Assembly: GCF_014650775.1 (NCBI RefSeq) | Contig: NZ_BMVP01000004.1 | Location: 310,001 to 374,000, forward strand | Direction: 5' to 3' | DNA from: Streptomyces cirratus | GTDB lineage: Bacteria; Actinomycetota; Actinomycetes; Streptomycetales; Streptomycetaceae | DNA: 64,000 nucleotides | In this document: one piece after another, positions 44,242 through 52,782 of the stretch | Layout: every line of letters begins with the position of its first letter | How positions within the stretch are numbered: position 1 is the stretch's first letter | The notes under the pieces: generated by a model | Seen by the model: the letters and a program-made list of their open reading frames with translations, nothing else | Told to the model about the DNA's origin: nothing | The model's database searches: none | Made by a program: the position numbers and the translations under genes

Positions 44242-46401
44242 ATGAAGAGAACGGCCAAGGGGAGGCGCACGGCCCTGGGGGCCTCACTGCTGTGCGCTCT
44301 GTACGCCGGTGTGCTCGCGGGGCCCGCGGCAGCCGCCCCGGAGGGATTACCGGCCCCGCCGGTCACACGGGCCGCGGCGGCCGCGCAGCCCCGGACCTCG
44401 CCGGCCTCCACGACGGGGCTGCTGACGGAGCCTCAGCTGCGCGTGGTGTCCTGGAACATCTGTGGTGAGGCCGGGGGTGTCCGCGGTGAGGCGGGGTTCT
44501 GCGCCTACCGCAACGAGCCCCAGCAGAAGGTCGACCAGATCGCCCGGGTCGCGGCGGAGCACGACGCCGACGTGATCATGCTCCAGGAGGTCTGCGGGCA
44601 GGCTCCGGGAAGTCACATGGAGCGGCTGCGCGCGGCCCTGGGCGCCGGCTGGTCCATCGAGCACGCCAAGGGAGCCCGGCCGGACGGGACGACGTACTGC
44701 CGGGGCGGGCTCAGCGGAGAACTAGGCGTGGGCATCGCGGTCAAGGGGCGGGTGACCGAGGTGAGCGCGGTCAACACCGTCCCGGCAGGGGGTGACGGGC
44801 AGACACTGCCCGTCCTGTGCGTACGCGTCGAGGGCTGGTCGTCCAGGGTCTGCACGACCCACATCCTCGCCGACCCGTCCGATCCGCGGCGGGCGGGACA
44901 GATCCAGAACGTGAAGAACGCGATCTGGGCGGACCGCAACCGGGTGGTCCTCGGCGGCGACTTCAACATGTTCCCCGGCAGCCCGGGGCTCCAGCCGATC
45001 GCCGAGGCCTTCGACGAGTGCGACAGCAGGGCGTACGGCGACGGGGACGAGGTCAACGAGCCCACCCACCACAACTGGACGGCGCAGGCCGGCCACGTAC
45101 TGCGCAAGCGCGACCACATCTTCGCCTCCTGGACCGAGTCGGGCACCCCGTTCACGGCGTGTGACGTCGACCGGTCCCGCATGGACACCACCGAGAACCG
45201 CCCCGACAGCGGGCCGCCCGACGGCTACTCCGACCACGCCCCGATCATCGGCTACCTCAAGGCCGCCCCCCACGCCGAGGCGGCAGGTGACTTCAACGGC
45301 GACGGCAAGGCCGACCTCGCGGTGCTCAGCGGTCAGGGCAGGTCGCCCGACGGGCGCAACCAGAGCAGCCTGTGGCTGCTCTACGGCACCGGCTCGGGCT
45401 TCACCGCTCCGCGCCGGGTCTGGGACAGCGGCACGGACAGCTGGAACTGGACGGCGAGCGCGCTGACCGCCGGCGATTTCGACGGCGACGGAAAGGCCGA
45501 CCTCGGCGTCCTGTACGACTACGGCCGGACCGCGGACCGGGGCCGCACCGGACTGTGGACCTTCAAGGGAACGGCGCAGGGAGTGGAGGCGCCCCGCGAG
45601 GTCTGGGACAGCCAGAACGACACCACGAACCCCGACTGGGACTGGAGCGCCTCCAAACCGGTGGCGGCGGACTTCGACGGCGACGGGCGCACCGACGTGG
45701 GCGTCCTCTACGACTACGGCTCCTCCGGCGGCAGCAACCGGACGGGACTGCGGGTCTTCACCAGCGCCCGCACCGGCACCGGCATCGGCTTCAAGAACCC
45801 CCGGCTGGTGTGGGACAGCCTGCAGGATCCCGTCAGGAGCTGGAACTGGGCCGCTAGCAAGCCGGTCGCCGGGGACTTCGACGGCGACGGAAAGGCCGAC
45901 CTCGGCGTCCTGTACAACTACGGCCGGACCGCGGACCGCAACCGCACCGGACTGTGGACGTTCACAGCCACCGCGAGCGGCTTCGGCCGCCCCCGCCAGG
46001 TGTGGGACAGCGGCACCGACAGCTGGAACTGGGCCGCGAGCAAGCCCGTCACGGGAGACTTCGACGGCGACGGAAAGGCCGACCTCGGGGTCCTCTACGA
46101 CTACGGCCGGACCGCGGACCGGGGCCGCACCGGACTGTGGACCTTCTCGGGTACCGCGAGCGGCTTCGGCGGCCCGCGCAAGGTCTGGGACAGCGCCGAC
46201 GCCGGTGACAGCTGGAACTGGGCGGCGAGCACTCCGACGGCCGGCGACTTCAACGGCGACGGGCGAACCGATGTCGGCGTCATGTACGACTACGCCAACG
46301 CGCCCAACGGTGTGAACCGGACGGGGCTGTGGACGTTCACCAGCCGGGGTACGCACTTCGACGCGCCCCAGCAGAACTGGGACAGCAGCCTGCCGGGCTG
46401 A
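44242..46401 (+). CDS. Secreted endonuclease/exonuclease/phosphatase-fold protein with six FG-GAP repeats
   Basis: A 719-residue secreted protein. Signal peptide ~1-32. Residues ~65-345 form an EEP (DNase I-like) domain with all key motifs: VSWNICG, MLQEVCG, VVLGGDFNMFPG, KRDHIFASW and YSDHAPIIGYL. It is probably a secreted nuclease or phosphodiesterase; several Cys suggest disulfides. Residues ~350-719 are six FG-GAP repeats of the same type as in the two preceding genes. ATG start after GGACGAGG, 43 bp behind the transglycosylase gene. A strong terminator follows. Nuclease versus lipid phosphodiesterase cannot be decided by eye. Confidence 0.92.
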   Translation: MKRTAKGRRTALGASLLCALYAGVLAGPAAAAPEGLPAPPVTRAAAAAQPRTSPASTTGLLTEPQLRVVSWNICGEAGGVRGEAGFCAYRNEPQQKVDQIARVAAEHDADVIMLQEVCGQAPGSHMERLRAALGAGWSIEHAKGARPDGTTYCRGGLSGELGVGIAVKGRVTEVSAVNTVPAGGDGQTLPVLCVRVEGWSSRVCTTHILADPSDPRRAGQIQNVKNAIWADRNRVVLGGDFNMFPGSPGLQPIAEAFDECDSRAYGDGDEVNEPTHHNWTAQAGHVLRKRDHIFASWTESGTPFTACDVDRSRMDTTENRPDSGPPDGYSDHAPIIGYLKAAPHAEAAGDFNGDGKADLAVLSGQGRSPDGRNQSSLWLLYGTGSGFTAPRRVWDSGTDSWNWTASALTAGDFDGDGKADLGVLYDYGRTADRGRTGLWTFKGTAQGVEAPREVWDSQNDTTNPDWDWSASKPVAADFDGDGRTDVGVLYDYGSSGGSNRTGLRVFTSARTGTGIGFKNPRLVWDSLQDPVRSWNWAASKPVAGDFDGDGKADLGVLYNYGRTADRNRTGLWTFTATASGFGRPRQVWDSGTDSWNWAASKPVTGDFDGDGKADLGVLYDYGRTADRGRTGLWTFSGTASGFGGPRKVWDSADAGDSWNWAASTPTAGDFNGDGRTDVGVMYDYANAPNGVNRTGLWTFTSRGTHFDAPQQNWDSSLPG

Positions 46402-46409
46402 CAGCCCGC

Positions 46410-46445
46410 AAGGGGGTCGGGGTCTGCGGAGATCCCGGCCCCCTT
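46410..46445 (+). terminator. 12-bp hairpin terminator ending the FG-GAP gene set
   Basis: AAGGGGGTCGGG (46410-46421) pairs with CCCGGCCCCCTT (46434-46445), one G-T mismatch/wobble, starting nine bases after the stop of the third FG-GAP gene. It supports the three genes being one transcription unit. Confidence 0.75.
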
Positions 46446-46563
46446 CGTGTCGTCCTCCGCCGGGTCGGCCGGTCCGTCCGGGTTACTGCAGAGGAATCTG
46501 TTACCTCGGCCCGTCCGGATCCGTCATCACCCATGACCGAACGGATACGAGGAAGGCAACGAC

Positions 46564-47442
46564 ATGACCGACAGCGGCACCTTGACCCCGATAGCCGAGG
46601 CCTTCGAGTCCCAGCGGGACCGGCTGCGCGCGGTCGCCTACCGCATGCTCGGCTCGCACGCCGACGCCGAGGACGCCGTTCAGGAAGCATGGCTGCGGCT
46701 GTCCCGTCAGGACACGGGGGCCATCGACAACCTCGCCGGCTGACTGACCACGGTGGTCGGCCGGATCAGCCTCGACGTCCTGCGGTCGCGCCGGGCCCAT
46801 CCCGCGGCGTCCTACCAGGACCGTCTGCCCGAGCTCGTGGTGACGCTCGACGACGGCCCCGCGCCGGAAGAGGACGCGGTGCTCGCCGACTCGGTCGGGC
46901 TCGCGCTCCTCGTCGTCCTCGACTCGCTCCGGCCGAGCGAGCGGCTGGCGTTCGTACTGCACGACCTGTTCGCCGTGCCGTTCGAGGAGATCGGCACGAT
47001 CCTCGGCAAGTCCACCGCTGCCGCGAAGATGCTGGCCAGCCGTGCCCGCAGGAAAGTACGCGCGACCGAGCGGCCGGCGGGACTCGGGCCAGAACAGCGG
47101 CAGATCGTCCAGGCCTTCCTGACGGCGTCCCGCGACGGCGACTTCGAGGCACTGCTGAGGGTGCTCGACCCGGAGGTGAGGCTGAGCGTCGACACCCCCG
47201 CCGGGGAGATCGTCGTCCTGGGCGCCACCAAGGTCGCCGCCGGCGCGCAGCTGGGCGCCAGTGGGGTCAAGCTGGGACATGCGGCGTTCGTCAACGGGCG
47301 TCCGGGCCTCGTCTGCTGGAACGAGGACGGCTCCCCGCTGTCGGTCCTCGCGTTCACCATCACCGACGGCCGGATCACCCACGTCACGATCCTCACCGAT
47401 CCGGCCAAGCTCGCGCTTGCCGACCTGCCGGCCCCGGCGTGA
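46564..47442 (+). pseudogene. SigJ-like ECF sigma factor with SnoaL-like C-terminus, interrupted by in-frame TGA
   Basis: From the ATG at 46564 the frame encodes region 2 of an ECF sigma factor (QRDRLRAVAYRMLGSHADAEDAVQEAWLRLSRQ). It then meets TGA at 46741-46743 exactly where the family has Trp (LAG-W-LTTVVGRISLDVLRSR). Beyond it the same frame runs intact to 47442, with region 4 (PSERLAFVLHDLFAVPFEEIGTILGKSTAAAKMLASRARRKVRAT) and a SnoaL-like C-terminal domain typical of SigJ/ECF41 sigma factors. A single TGG-to-TGA change explains the break. It may be a recent pseudogene, a sequencing error, or rarely read through. No further lesions are visible. Confidence 0.85.
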
Positions 47443-47458
47443 AGCGGTTGCCGGCCGC

Positions 47459-48019
47459 TCACCGCCCCTGCGGGTCGCGAGCGCGATTTCCGCGCCGGTT
47501 GAGCGGCAGGCGCGCGAGCAGTACGGCCATTGCGCAGGTGTCGGTGACCGCGGAGAAGACCAGGCCCGCCGCGATCGCCCCGGACAGCAGCTCGAAGGCC
47601 GGGTGGACGAGCAGCCCGAGGATCAGGCCGAGCAGCACGATGCCGCCGGCGGTGAAGCGGACCTGCCGCTCCATCGCCCAGACGGCCCGTACACGGCCGG
47701 CGGGCCGCTGGAGCGGATGCCCGGCGGCCGCCCAGGCCCGGGTGCCGCCGCTCAGGCCGGAGGCGGCGATGCCGTGGACGGCGAGCTCCGTGACGGCCTT
47801 GTCCGAGCGGGCTCCGGAGGCGCACACCACGAGCAGGGGTGTCCGCTCGGCGGCCGCCCGCAGTTCCGGGACGCTCCCCGCGAGCCGGTCGAGGGGCACG
47901 TTGAGGGCATCCGGGAGATGGCCGGTGGCGAACTCGCCCGGAGTGCGGACGTCTACGACGGTCAGCTCACCCAGGCGCGGCTGCGCCTCGGCGACTGCGA
48001 TGGCATGGGGAACGGTCAT
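47459..48019 (-). CDS. Rhodanese-domain membrane protein (YgaP-like)
   Basis: A 186-residue protein. Residues 1 to ~100 form a rhodanese domain (VVDVRTPGEFATGHLPDALNVPLD) with the catalytic Cys66 in VVCASGARS. The C-terminal part has two transmembrane helices (GGIVLLGLILGLLVH and GAIAAGLVFSAVTDTCAMAVLLARL), a DUF2892-like module. This layout matches YgaP-type membrane sulfurtransferases. It converges on the interrupted sigma gene. Its placement beside a sulfonate operon fits a role in sulfur trafficking, by inference. A G-rich tract (48033-48075) lies just upstream of its start. Confidence 0.88.
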   Translation of the reverse strand: MTVPHAIAVAEAQPRLGELTVVDVRTPGEFATGHLPDALNVPLDRLAGSVPELRAAAERTPLLVVCASGARSDKAVTELAVHGIAASGLSGGTRAWAAAGHPLQRPAGRVRAVWAMERQVRFTAGGIVLLGLILGLLVHPAFELLSGAIAAGLVFSAVTDTCAMAVLLARLPLNRRGNRARDPQGR

Positions 48020-48305
48020 GGCGGAACGCGTCCTTGCGGAGGGGGGAGGAGGGGAAGGGGAAGGGGAAACGGGCGCGTGATGCGCCGGGTGCGGGCCCTG
48101 CCGCGGATACTAGGCACTGCGAACGCCCCCGTCCGGGACCTCGCGCGACCGCCACGCGTTCGCCATGCTGCGGCAACAACCCCGCGGCCCCGGCCGCCGC
48201 GGCGGGCGGGGCCGCCGTAGCGACGGGTCTCGGGATGCGGAACGCAATGGTCCACCCCTCGGACGCCGCTTGCGCGCTCCGGAGCCGCCCCGACAGGATG
48301 CGGCC

Positions 48306-48401
48306 ATGGCCCCCGTACTCGTATCGCGTCGTCACGTAGATCTGCTGCGTGTTTCGACCATGCTGTGTCGGGCCGGCTTTCCTCGTGCGCACGGCTGTTG
48401 A
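48306..48401 (+). CDS. Cysteine-rich regulatory leader peptide
   Basis: A 31-residue ORF with AGGA ten bases before its ATG, starting MAPVLVSRRHVDLLRVSTML. It contains the RRHVDLxRxS core of the conserved actinobacterial leader-peptide family and two Cys codons near the end, the last codon being UGU immediately before the TGA. The ssuD gene starts 160 bp downstream. Such peptides are placed before sulfur-acquisition operons and act as cysteine-level sensors through ribosome stalling. Too short for standard gene callers. Confidence 0.8.
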   Translation: MAPVLVSRRHVDLLRVSTMLCRAGFPRAHGC

Positions 48402-48407
48402 TCCACA

Positions 48408-48431
48408 GGTCCGCTGAGGACCAGGCGGTCC
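48408..48431 (+). promoter_or_regulatory. Mutually exclusive hairpins downstream of the leader peptide
   Basis: Seven bases after the leader stop, GGTCC (48408-48412) can pair with GGACC (48418-48422), or that same GGACC can pair with a second GGTCC (48427-48431). The two stems exclude each other, the arrangement expected of an attenuator switched by a stalled ribosome. The stems are short, so this is suggestive only. Confidence 0.45.
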
Positions 48432-48563
48432 GCCGCTCCTGATCCCGCACGGAACAACCGCGCCCCTTCGCGCGTCCTTCCGTCTTCCCCTCTGCTCGCG
48501 TACACGTGTCCTCTCCCCTCGATGGTGGCGCGTGCCGTGCTGCTGTTTCGACGAGGTCCCCTC

Positions 48564-49679
48564 ATGCCGGAAAACCCCCTGCTGCTCCACTGGTTCCTGC
48601 CCACCGGCGGGGACGGCCGCGATCCCGGCGGTGTCACCGCCGTCCAGGGCCGTACCGGAACCGCCACCCGGCGGCCCGCGGACGTCCCGTACCTGACCCA
48701 GGTGGCCCGCGCCGCCGAGCAGGCCGGGTTCCACTCGCTGCTCACTCCCGTGGGGCTCGGCTGCGTGGATCCCTGGATCCTCACCGCCGCGCTCGCGCAG
48801 CACACCACCCGGATCGGGTTCCTGGTGGCGTTCCGCGCCGGATTCGCCAGTCCGACCCTGCTCGCCCAGCAGGCCGACGCCTTCCGCCGGTTCGCGGGAG
48901 GCAGGCTCGCGCTCAACGTGGTGACCGGCGGCGATCCGGCCGAACAGCGGGCGTACGGTGACTGGTTGGAGCACGACGCGCGGTACGCCCGGACCGAGGA
49001 GGTGATGACGGTCCTGCGCACCCTGCTGGACGGCAAAACGGCCGACCACCACGGAACCCACCTGCGGATCGCAGGCGCCCGGCTCACCGAGCCGGAACTG
49101 CGCCACCCCGTGCCCCTGTACTTCGGCGGGGCCTCCCCCGCCGCCGAGGAGGTCGCCGCGCGGCAGGCCGACGTACAACTGCTGTGGGGCGAGCCGCCCG
49201 CCGCCGTCGCCGCACGCATCACCCGGCTGCGGGAGCGGGCCCGGACGGCGGGCCGCACCGTCCGGTTCGGCCTGCGGCTGCACGTCATCAGCCGGGACAC
49301 CGCTGCCGAGGCCTGGTCCGAGGCGGACCGGATCCTCACTGGGTTCGACCCGGAGGCCGTACGGGCGAGCCAGGAGCGGTTCGCCGGCATGGACTCCACC
49401 GGGCAGGCCCGGATGACCGCGCTGCACGGCGGGGTCGCGGACGCCGGCCGCCTCACGGTGGCGCCGAACCTGTGGGCGGGCATCGGCCTGGTCCGCGAGG
49501 GCGCCGGGACCGCATTGGTCGGCTCGCACGACGAGGTGGCCGCACGGCTCGCCGAGTACCGCGCCCTGGGCATCGACGAGTTCGTCCTCTCCGGCTACCC
49601 GCACCTCGAAGAGGCCTACCGGGTCGGCGAGGAAGTGGCCCCGCGGCTGCGCGCCCTGACCGGGGCGGAATCCCGGTGA
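48564..49679 (+). CDS. ssuD: FMNH2-dependent alkanesulfonate monooxygenase
   Basis: A 371-residue bacterial luciferase-family enzyme of the SsuD type. It opens LLLHWFLPTGGDGRDPGG; the family segments ALAQHTTRIGFLVAFRAGFASPTLLAQQADAFRRFAGGRLALNVVTGG and EFVLSGYPHLEEAYRVGEEV are clear. It would release sulfite from alkanesulfonates for assimilation under sulfur limitation. It heads an operon with permease, binding protein and ATPase (4-base overlap with the permease) and is preceded by a cysteine leader peptide. No flavin reductase gene is in the window. Confidence 0.92.
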   Translation: MPENPLLLHWFLPTGGDGRDPGGVTAVQGRTGTATRRPADVPYLTQVARAAEQAGFHSLLTPVGLGCVDPWILTAALAQHTTRIGFLVAFRAGFASPTLLAQQADAFRRFAGGRLALNVVTGGDPAEQRAYGDWLEHDARYARTEEVMTVLRTLLDGKTADHHGTHLRIAGARLTEPELRHPVPLYFGGASPAAEEVAARQADVQLLWGEPPAAVAARITRLRERARTAGRTVRFGLRLHVISRDTAAEAWSEADRILTGFDPEAVRASQERFAGMDSTGQARMTALHGGVADAGRLTVAPNLWAGIGLVREGAGTALVGSHDEVAARLAEYRALGIDEFVLSGYPHLEEAYRVGEEVAPRLRALTGAESR

Positions 49680-50575
49680 CCGCTCCCACGACGACGACGG
49701 CGGCATCCGGTCCTGACCGGCCCCCGCAACCCGTCCCCGAACCGGCCGGTACCGGGGCCGTGGCCGATTCCCCCCGACGGGACCGCCTGCGCGAAGCCTT
49801 CCGGTGGGGCGGGCTGCGGCTCGTCGCGCTCGCCGTACTCCTCGCCGCCTGGCAGGCGGTGGTCTCCGCCGAGGTGTGGCCGCGGGTCCTGGTTCCCTCG
49901 CCCGGCGATGTGTGGCGGCAGTTCGTCCTCGCCTCCACGGTGCACGACGGGGTGCGCGGCTACGGTGGCCATCTGCTGATCGAGCATCTGGGCGTCAGCC
50001 TGGGCAGGATCGGCACCGGCTCCGCGTACGCCGTACTGGCCGGGGTGCCGCTGGGGCTGCTGATCGGTACGGTCCGGCCGCTGGCCGTCGTACTGGAGCC
50101 CGCGGTGACGTTCCTGCGGACGCTGCCGCCCCTGGCGTACCTCTCGCTGCTCGTCATCTGGTTCGGCATCGACGAGGCCCCGAAGATCTGGCTGCTGGTC
50201 ATCGCGGCGCTGCCACCGATCGCCGCGGCCACCGCTGCGGCCGTACGCACGGTGCCCGGCCAACTCGTCGAGGCCGCACGGGCGCTGGGATCGGGGCCCA
50301 CGGCGCTGCTGCTGTCCGTACGGCTGCCCTGCGCGCTGCCCGAGATCCTCACCGGTGTCCGCATCGCCGTCGGTGTCGCCTACACCTCGGTCGTCGCGGC
50401 GGAGACCATCAACGGTGTCCCCGGCATCGGCGGCATGATCCGCGATGCGCAGCGCTACAACCAGACCGCGCTGGTGATTGCGGGCATCCTCGCCATCGGC
50501 CTGTCCGGGATCGTGCTGGACGCGCTGCTGCGGCTCGTCGAGCGGATCGCCGTGCCGTGGCGCGGCCGCGTCTGA
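49676..50575 (+). CDS. Sulfonate/taurine ABC transporter permease
   Basis: A 299-residue permease with about six membrane helices after a Pro/Thr-rich N-terminus. The EAA loop EAARALGSGPTALLLSVRLPCALPEILTGVRIAVG matches SsuC/TauC permeases. GTG start overlaps the ssuD stop (GTGA). It forms the membrane channel for the binding protein and ATPase encoded next. SsuC and TauC cannot be told apart by eye. Confidence 0.92.
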   Translation: MTAPTTTTAASGPDRPPQPVPEPAGTGAVADSPRRDRLREAFRWGGLRLVALAVLLAAWQAVVSAEVWPRVLVPSPGDVWRQFVLASTVHDGVRGYGGHLLIEHLGVSLGRIGTGSAYAVLAGVPLGLLIGTVRPLAVVLEPAVTFLRTLPPLAYLSLLVIWFGIDEAPKIWLLVIAALPPIAAATAAAVRTVPGQLVEAARALGSGPTALLLSVRLPCALPEILTGVRIAVGVAYTSVVAAETINGVPGIGGMIRDAQRYNQTALVIAGILAIGLSGIVLDALLRLVERIAVPWRGRV

Positions 50576-50648
50576 TTCCCGCCCCCTTCCTCCCGTTCCC
50601 CTTCTTCCCTCTTTCCTTCGTCGTCCGACCTCAGACCGGAGATCGTCC

Positions 50649-51692
50649 ATGCCCGCACGTCTGTCCCGCCGCACCCTCCTGCTCACCGCGGCCGTCGCCC
50701 TGACGGCCTCCGTCACCACCGCCTGCGGAGGCGACGGGGACGCGGCCGGCGGATCCTCGGGGCGGACCACCGTACGGATCGCCTACCAGGCGATACCCAA
50801 CGCCGACCTGGTGGTGAAGAACCAGCGGCTGCTGGAGCAGGCCCTTCCCGAAGTGGACGTGAAGTGGGTGAAGTTCGACTCCGGTGGCGACGTCAACACG
50901 GCCGTCATCGCCGGGTCGGTCGACCTGGGGCTGGCTGGGTCGAGCCCCGTCACCAAGGGGCTCTCCGCACCGCTGGACATCCCGTACAAGGTGGTGTGGA
51001 TCCACGACCTGATCGGGGACAACGAGGCGCTCGTCACCAAGCCCGGGATCGGTTCCGTGAAGGACCTGGTGGGCAAGAAGGTGGCCACTCCCTTCGGGTC
51101 GACGGCCCACTACTCACTGCTGGCCGCGCTGACGACGGCGGGTGTCGAGCCGTCGTCCGTGCAGACCATCGACCTCCAGCCGCAGGACGCGCTCGCCGCG
51201 TGGAAGCGCGGGGACATCGACGCCGCCTACGTGTGGACGCCGACGCTGAGCGAACTGACCAAGGACGGCAAGGTGCTCGTCACCAGCCGTGAACTGGCCA
51301 AGCAGGGCAAGCCGACGGCCGACCTGGGCGTGGTGACGAACGCGTTCGCGGCCAAGCACCCGGACGTGGTCACGGCCTGGATCAAGGCGCAGGACACGGC
51401 CGTCGCACAGGCGCGTACCGCACCGGACCAGGCCGCGAAGTCCATCGGGGCGGAGCTCGGGCTGCCGGCGGAGGAGGCGAAGCGGCAGCTGTCGGAACTG
51501 GTGCTGCTCAGCGCGAAGGAGCAGACCGGACCCGAGTACCTGGGGACTCCGGGCGCCCCCGGCAGGCTCGCGGCGAACCTGCACGACGCGGCCGTGTTCC
51601 TGAAGGGGCAGAAGGCGGTCGACTCCGTTCCGGACGAGGCGGTCTTCGGGCGGGCGCTCGCGGTGGAGGAGCTCGGCCGTGCCGCGAACTGA
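50649..51692 (+). CDS. Sulfonate/taurine-binding lipoprotein
   Basis: A 347-residue periplasmic-type binding protein with a twin-Arg-like basic start (RLSRRTLLL), hydrophobic core and lipobox ending TTAC (Cys26). The mature part begins VRIAYQAIPNADLVVK, followed by GSVDLGLAGSSPVTKGL and LQPQDALAAWKRGDIDAAYVWTP, typical of TauA-type proteins. It delivers sulfonates to the permease/ATPase. A pyrimidine-rich stretch fills the 73-bp gap before its start; its 3' end overlaps the ATPase gene by 14 bp. Confidence 0.92.
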   Translation: MPARLSRRTLLLTAAVALTASVTTACGGDGDAAGGSSGRTTVRIAYQAIPNADLVVKNQRLLEQALPEVDVKWVKFDSGGDVNTAVIAGSVDLGLAGSSPVTKGLSAPLDIPYKVVWIHDLIGDNEALVTKPGIGSVKDLVGKKVATPFGSTAHYSLLAALTTAGVEPSSVQTIDLQPQDALAAWKRGDIDAAYVWTPTLSELTKDGKVLVTSRELAKQGKPTADLGVVTNAFAAKHPDVVTAWIKAQDTAVAQARTAPDQAAKSIGAELGLPAEEAKRQLSELVLLSAKEQTGPEYLGTPGAPGRLAANLHDAAVFLKGQKAVDSVPDEAVFGRALAVEELGRAAN

Positions 51693-52485
51693 AGAGCCTG
51701 ACACGCGGGCCGCGGTCGTAGAGCTGGCGGGCGTGTCGGTCCGGTACGGGTCGGCGAAGGCGCCGGTGACGGCGCTCGACGGGGTGGACGTACGGATCCA
51801 CGCCGGCGAGTTCGTCGTCCTGGTCGGGCCGTCCGGCTGCGGCAAGACGAGCCTGCTGCGCGTGGTGGCGGGCTTCGAGCGGCCCGCCACGGGCCGTGCC
51901 CGGGTCCGGGGCTCGCTCCCCCGGCCGGGCGCGGGGGCGGGGGTGGTGTTCCAGCAGCCCCGCCTGTTCCCTTGGCGCACGGTGGGCGGGAACCTCGCCT
52001 TCGCGCTGGCCCGGCTGGGCGTGCCGCGATCCGACCGGCCCGGCCGGATCGCCGAGCTTCTGGAACGGGTGGGTCTGCCCGGGATGGCGGGCCGGCGGAC
52101 GTGGGAGCTGTCGGGCGGTCAGCAGCAGCGGGTGGCGCTGGCCAGGGCACTGGCCGCGGAGCCCGAACTCCTCCTCATGGACGAGCCGTTCGCCGCGCTG
52201 GACGCCCTGACCCGGGAGCGGCTCCAGGGGGAGGTGCGGGCCTTGGCCGGGCGGCTCGGCACGACGGTGCTGTTCGTGACGCACTCGGCGGAGGAGGCGG
52301 TGCTGCTGGGCTCCCGGGTGCTGGTCATGGCCGCGGGGCCCGGCCGGGTGGTGGCGGAGCTGCCGGTGGACCTGGCCAGGGGGCCCGGCACGGACGTGTC
52401 CGCGCTGCGGTCCTCACCCGAGTTCGCCCGGCTGCGTGGCCGTCTCGCCGAGATCATGCGCCGCGGAGCCGTCCCCGGCCCGTGA
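51679..52485 (+). CDS. Sulfonate/taurine ABC transporter ATP-binding protein
   Basis: A 268-residue ABC ATPase with Walker A GPSGCGKTS, Q-loop FQQPRLFPWRTV, signature LSGGQQQRVALARAL, Walker B LLLMDEPFAALD and the switch His in FVTHSAEEA. It resembles SsuB/TauB. The central part before the Q-loop is short (PRPGAGAGVVFQQ), missing a few residues of the usual insertion. GTG start overlaps the binding-protein gene. Energises sulfonate import. Confidence 0.93.
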   Translation: MPRTEEPDTRAAVVELAGVSVRYGSAKAPVTALDGVDVRIHAGEFVVLVGPSGCGKTSLLRVVAGFERPATGRARVRGSLPRPGAGAGVVFQQPRLFPWRTVGGNLAFALARLGVPRSDRPGRIAELLERVGLPGMAGRRTWELSGGQQQRVALARALAAEPELLLMDEPFAALDALTRERLQGEVRALAGRLGTTVLFVTHSAEEAVLLGSRVLVMAAGPGRVVAELPVDLARGPGTDVSALRSSPEFARLRGRLAEIMRRGAVPGP

Positions 52486-52782
52486 CGGCCGACCTCGGCG
52501 CCGGCGAGGTCCGTGCGCCCCCGCCGTGGGTTGCCCGTGTGCCGGCGCGCGTGTGGCCGCATGTCGGCACCGGGGTGCCGAACCGCAGCAGGGTCGGCAT
52601 GGTCGGCAGGAGTGGGATCGCGGCCTGCGAAGGACCTCCAGCTGCGCTGCCCAGGCGGTATGGGTGGAGTGCACACCCGCGAGGCGGGAAGTGTGGTTGT
52701 GGCCACCATGTGCCACTGACCTGGGCGTTCCTATGGTGTGGCGACACGGAAACGTCCCCGCCCCCGTCCGGAAGTGGTACTC

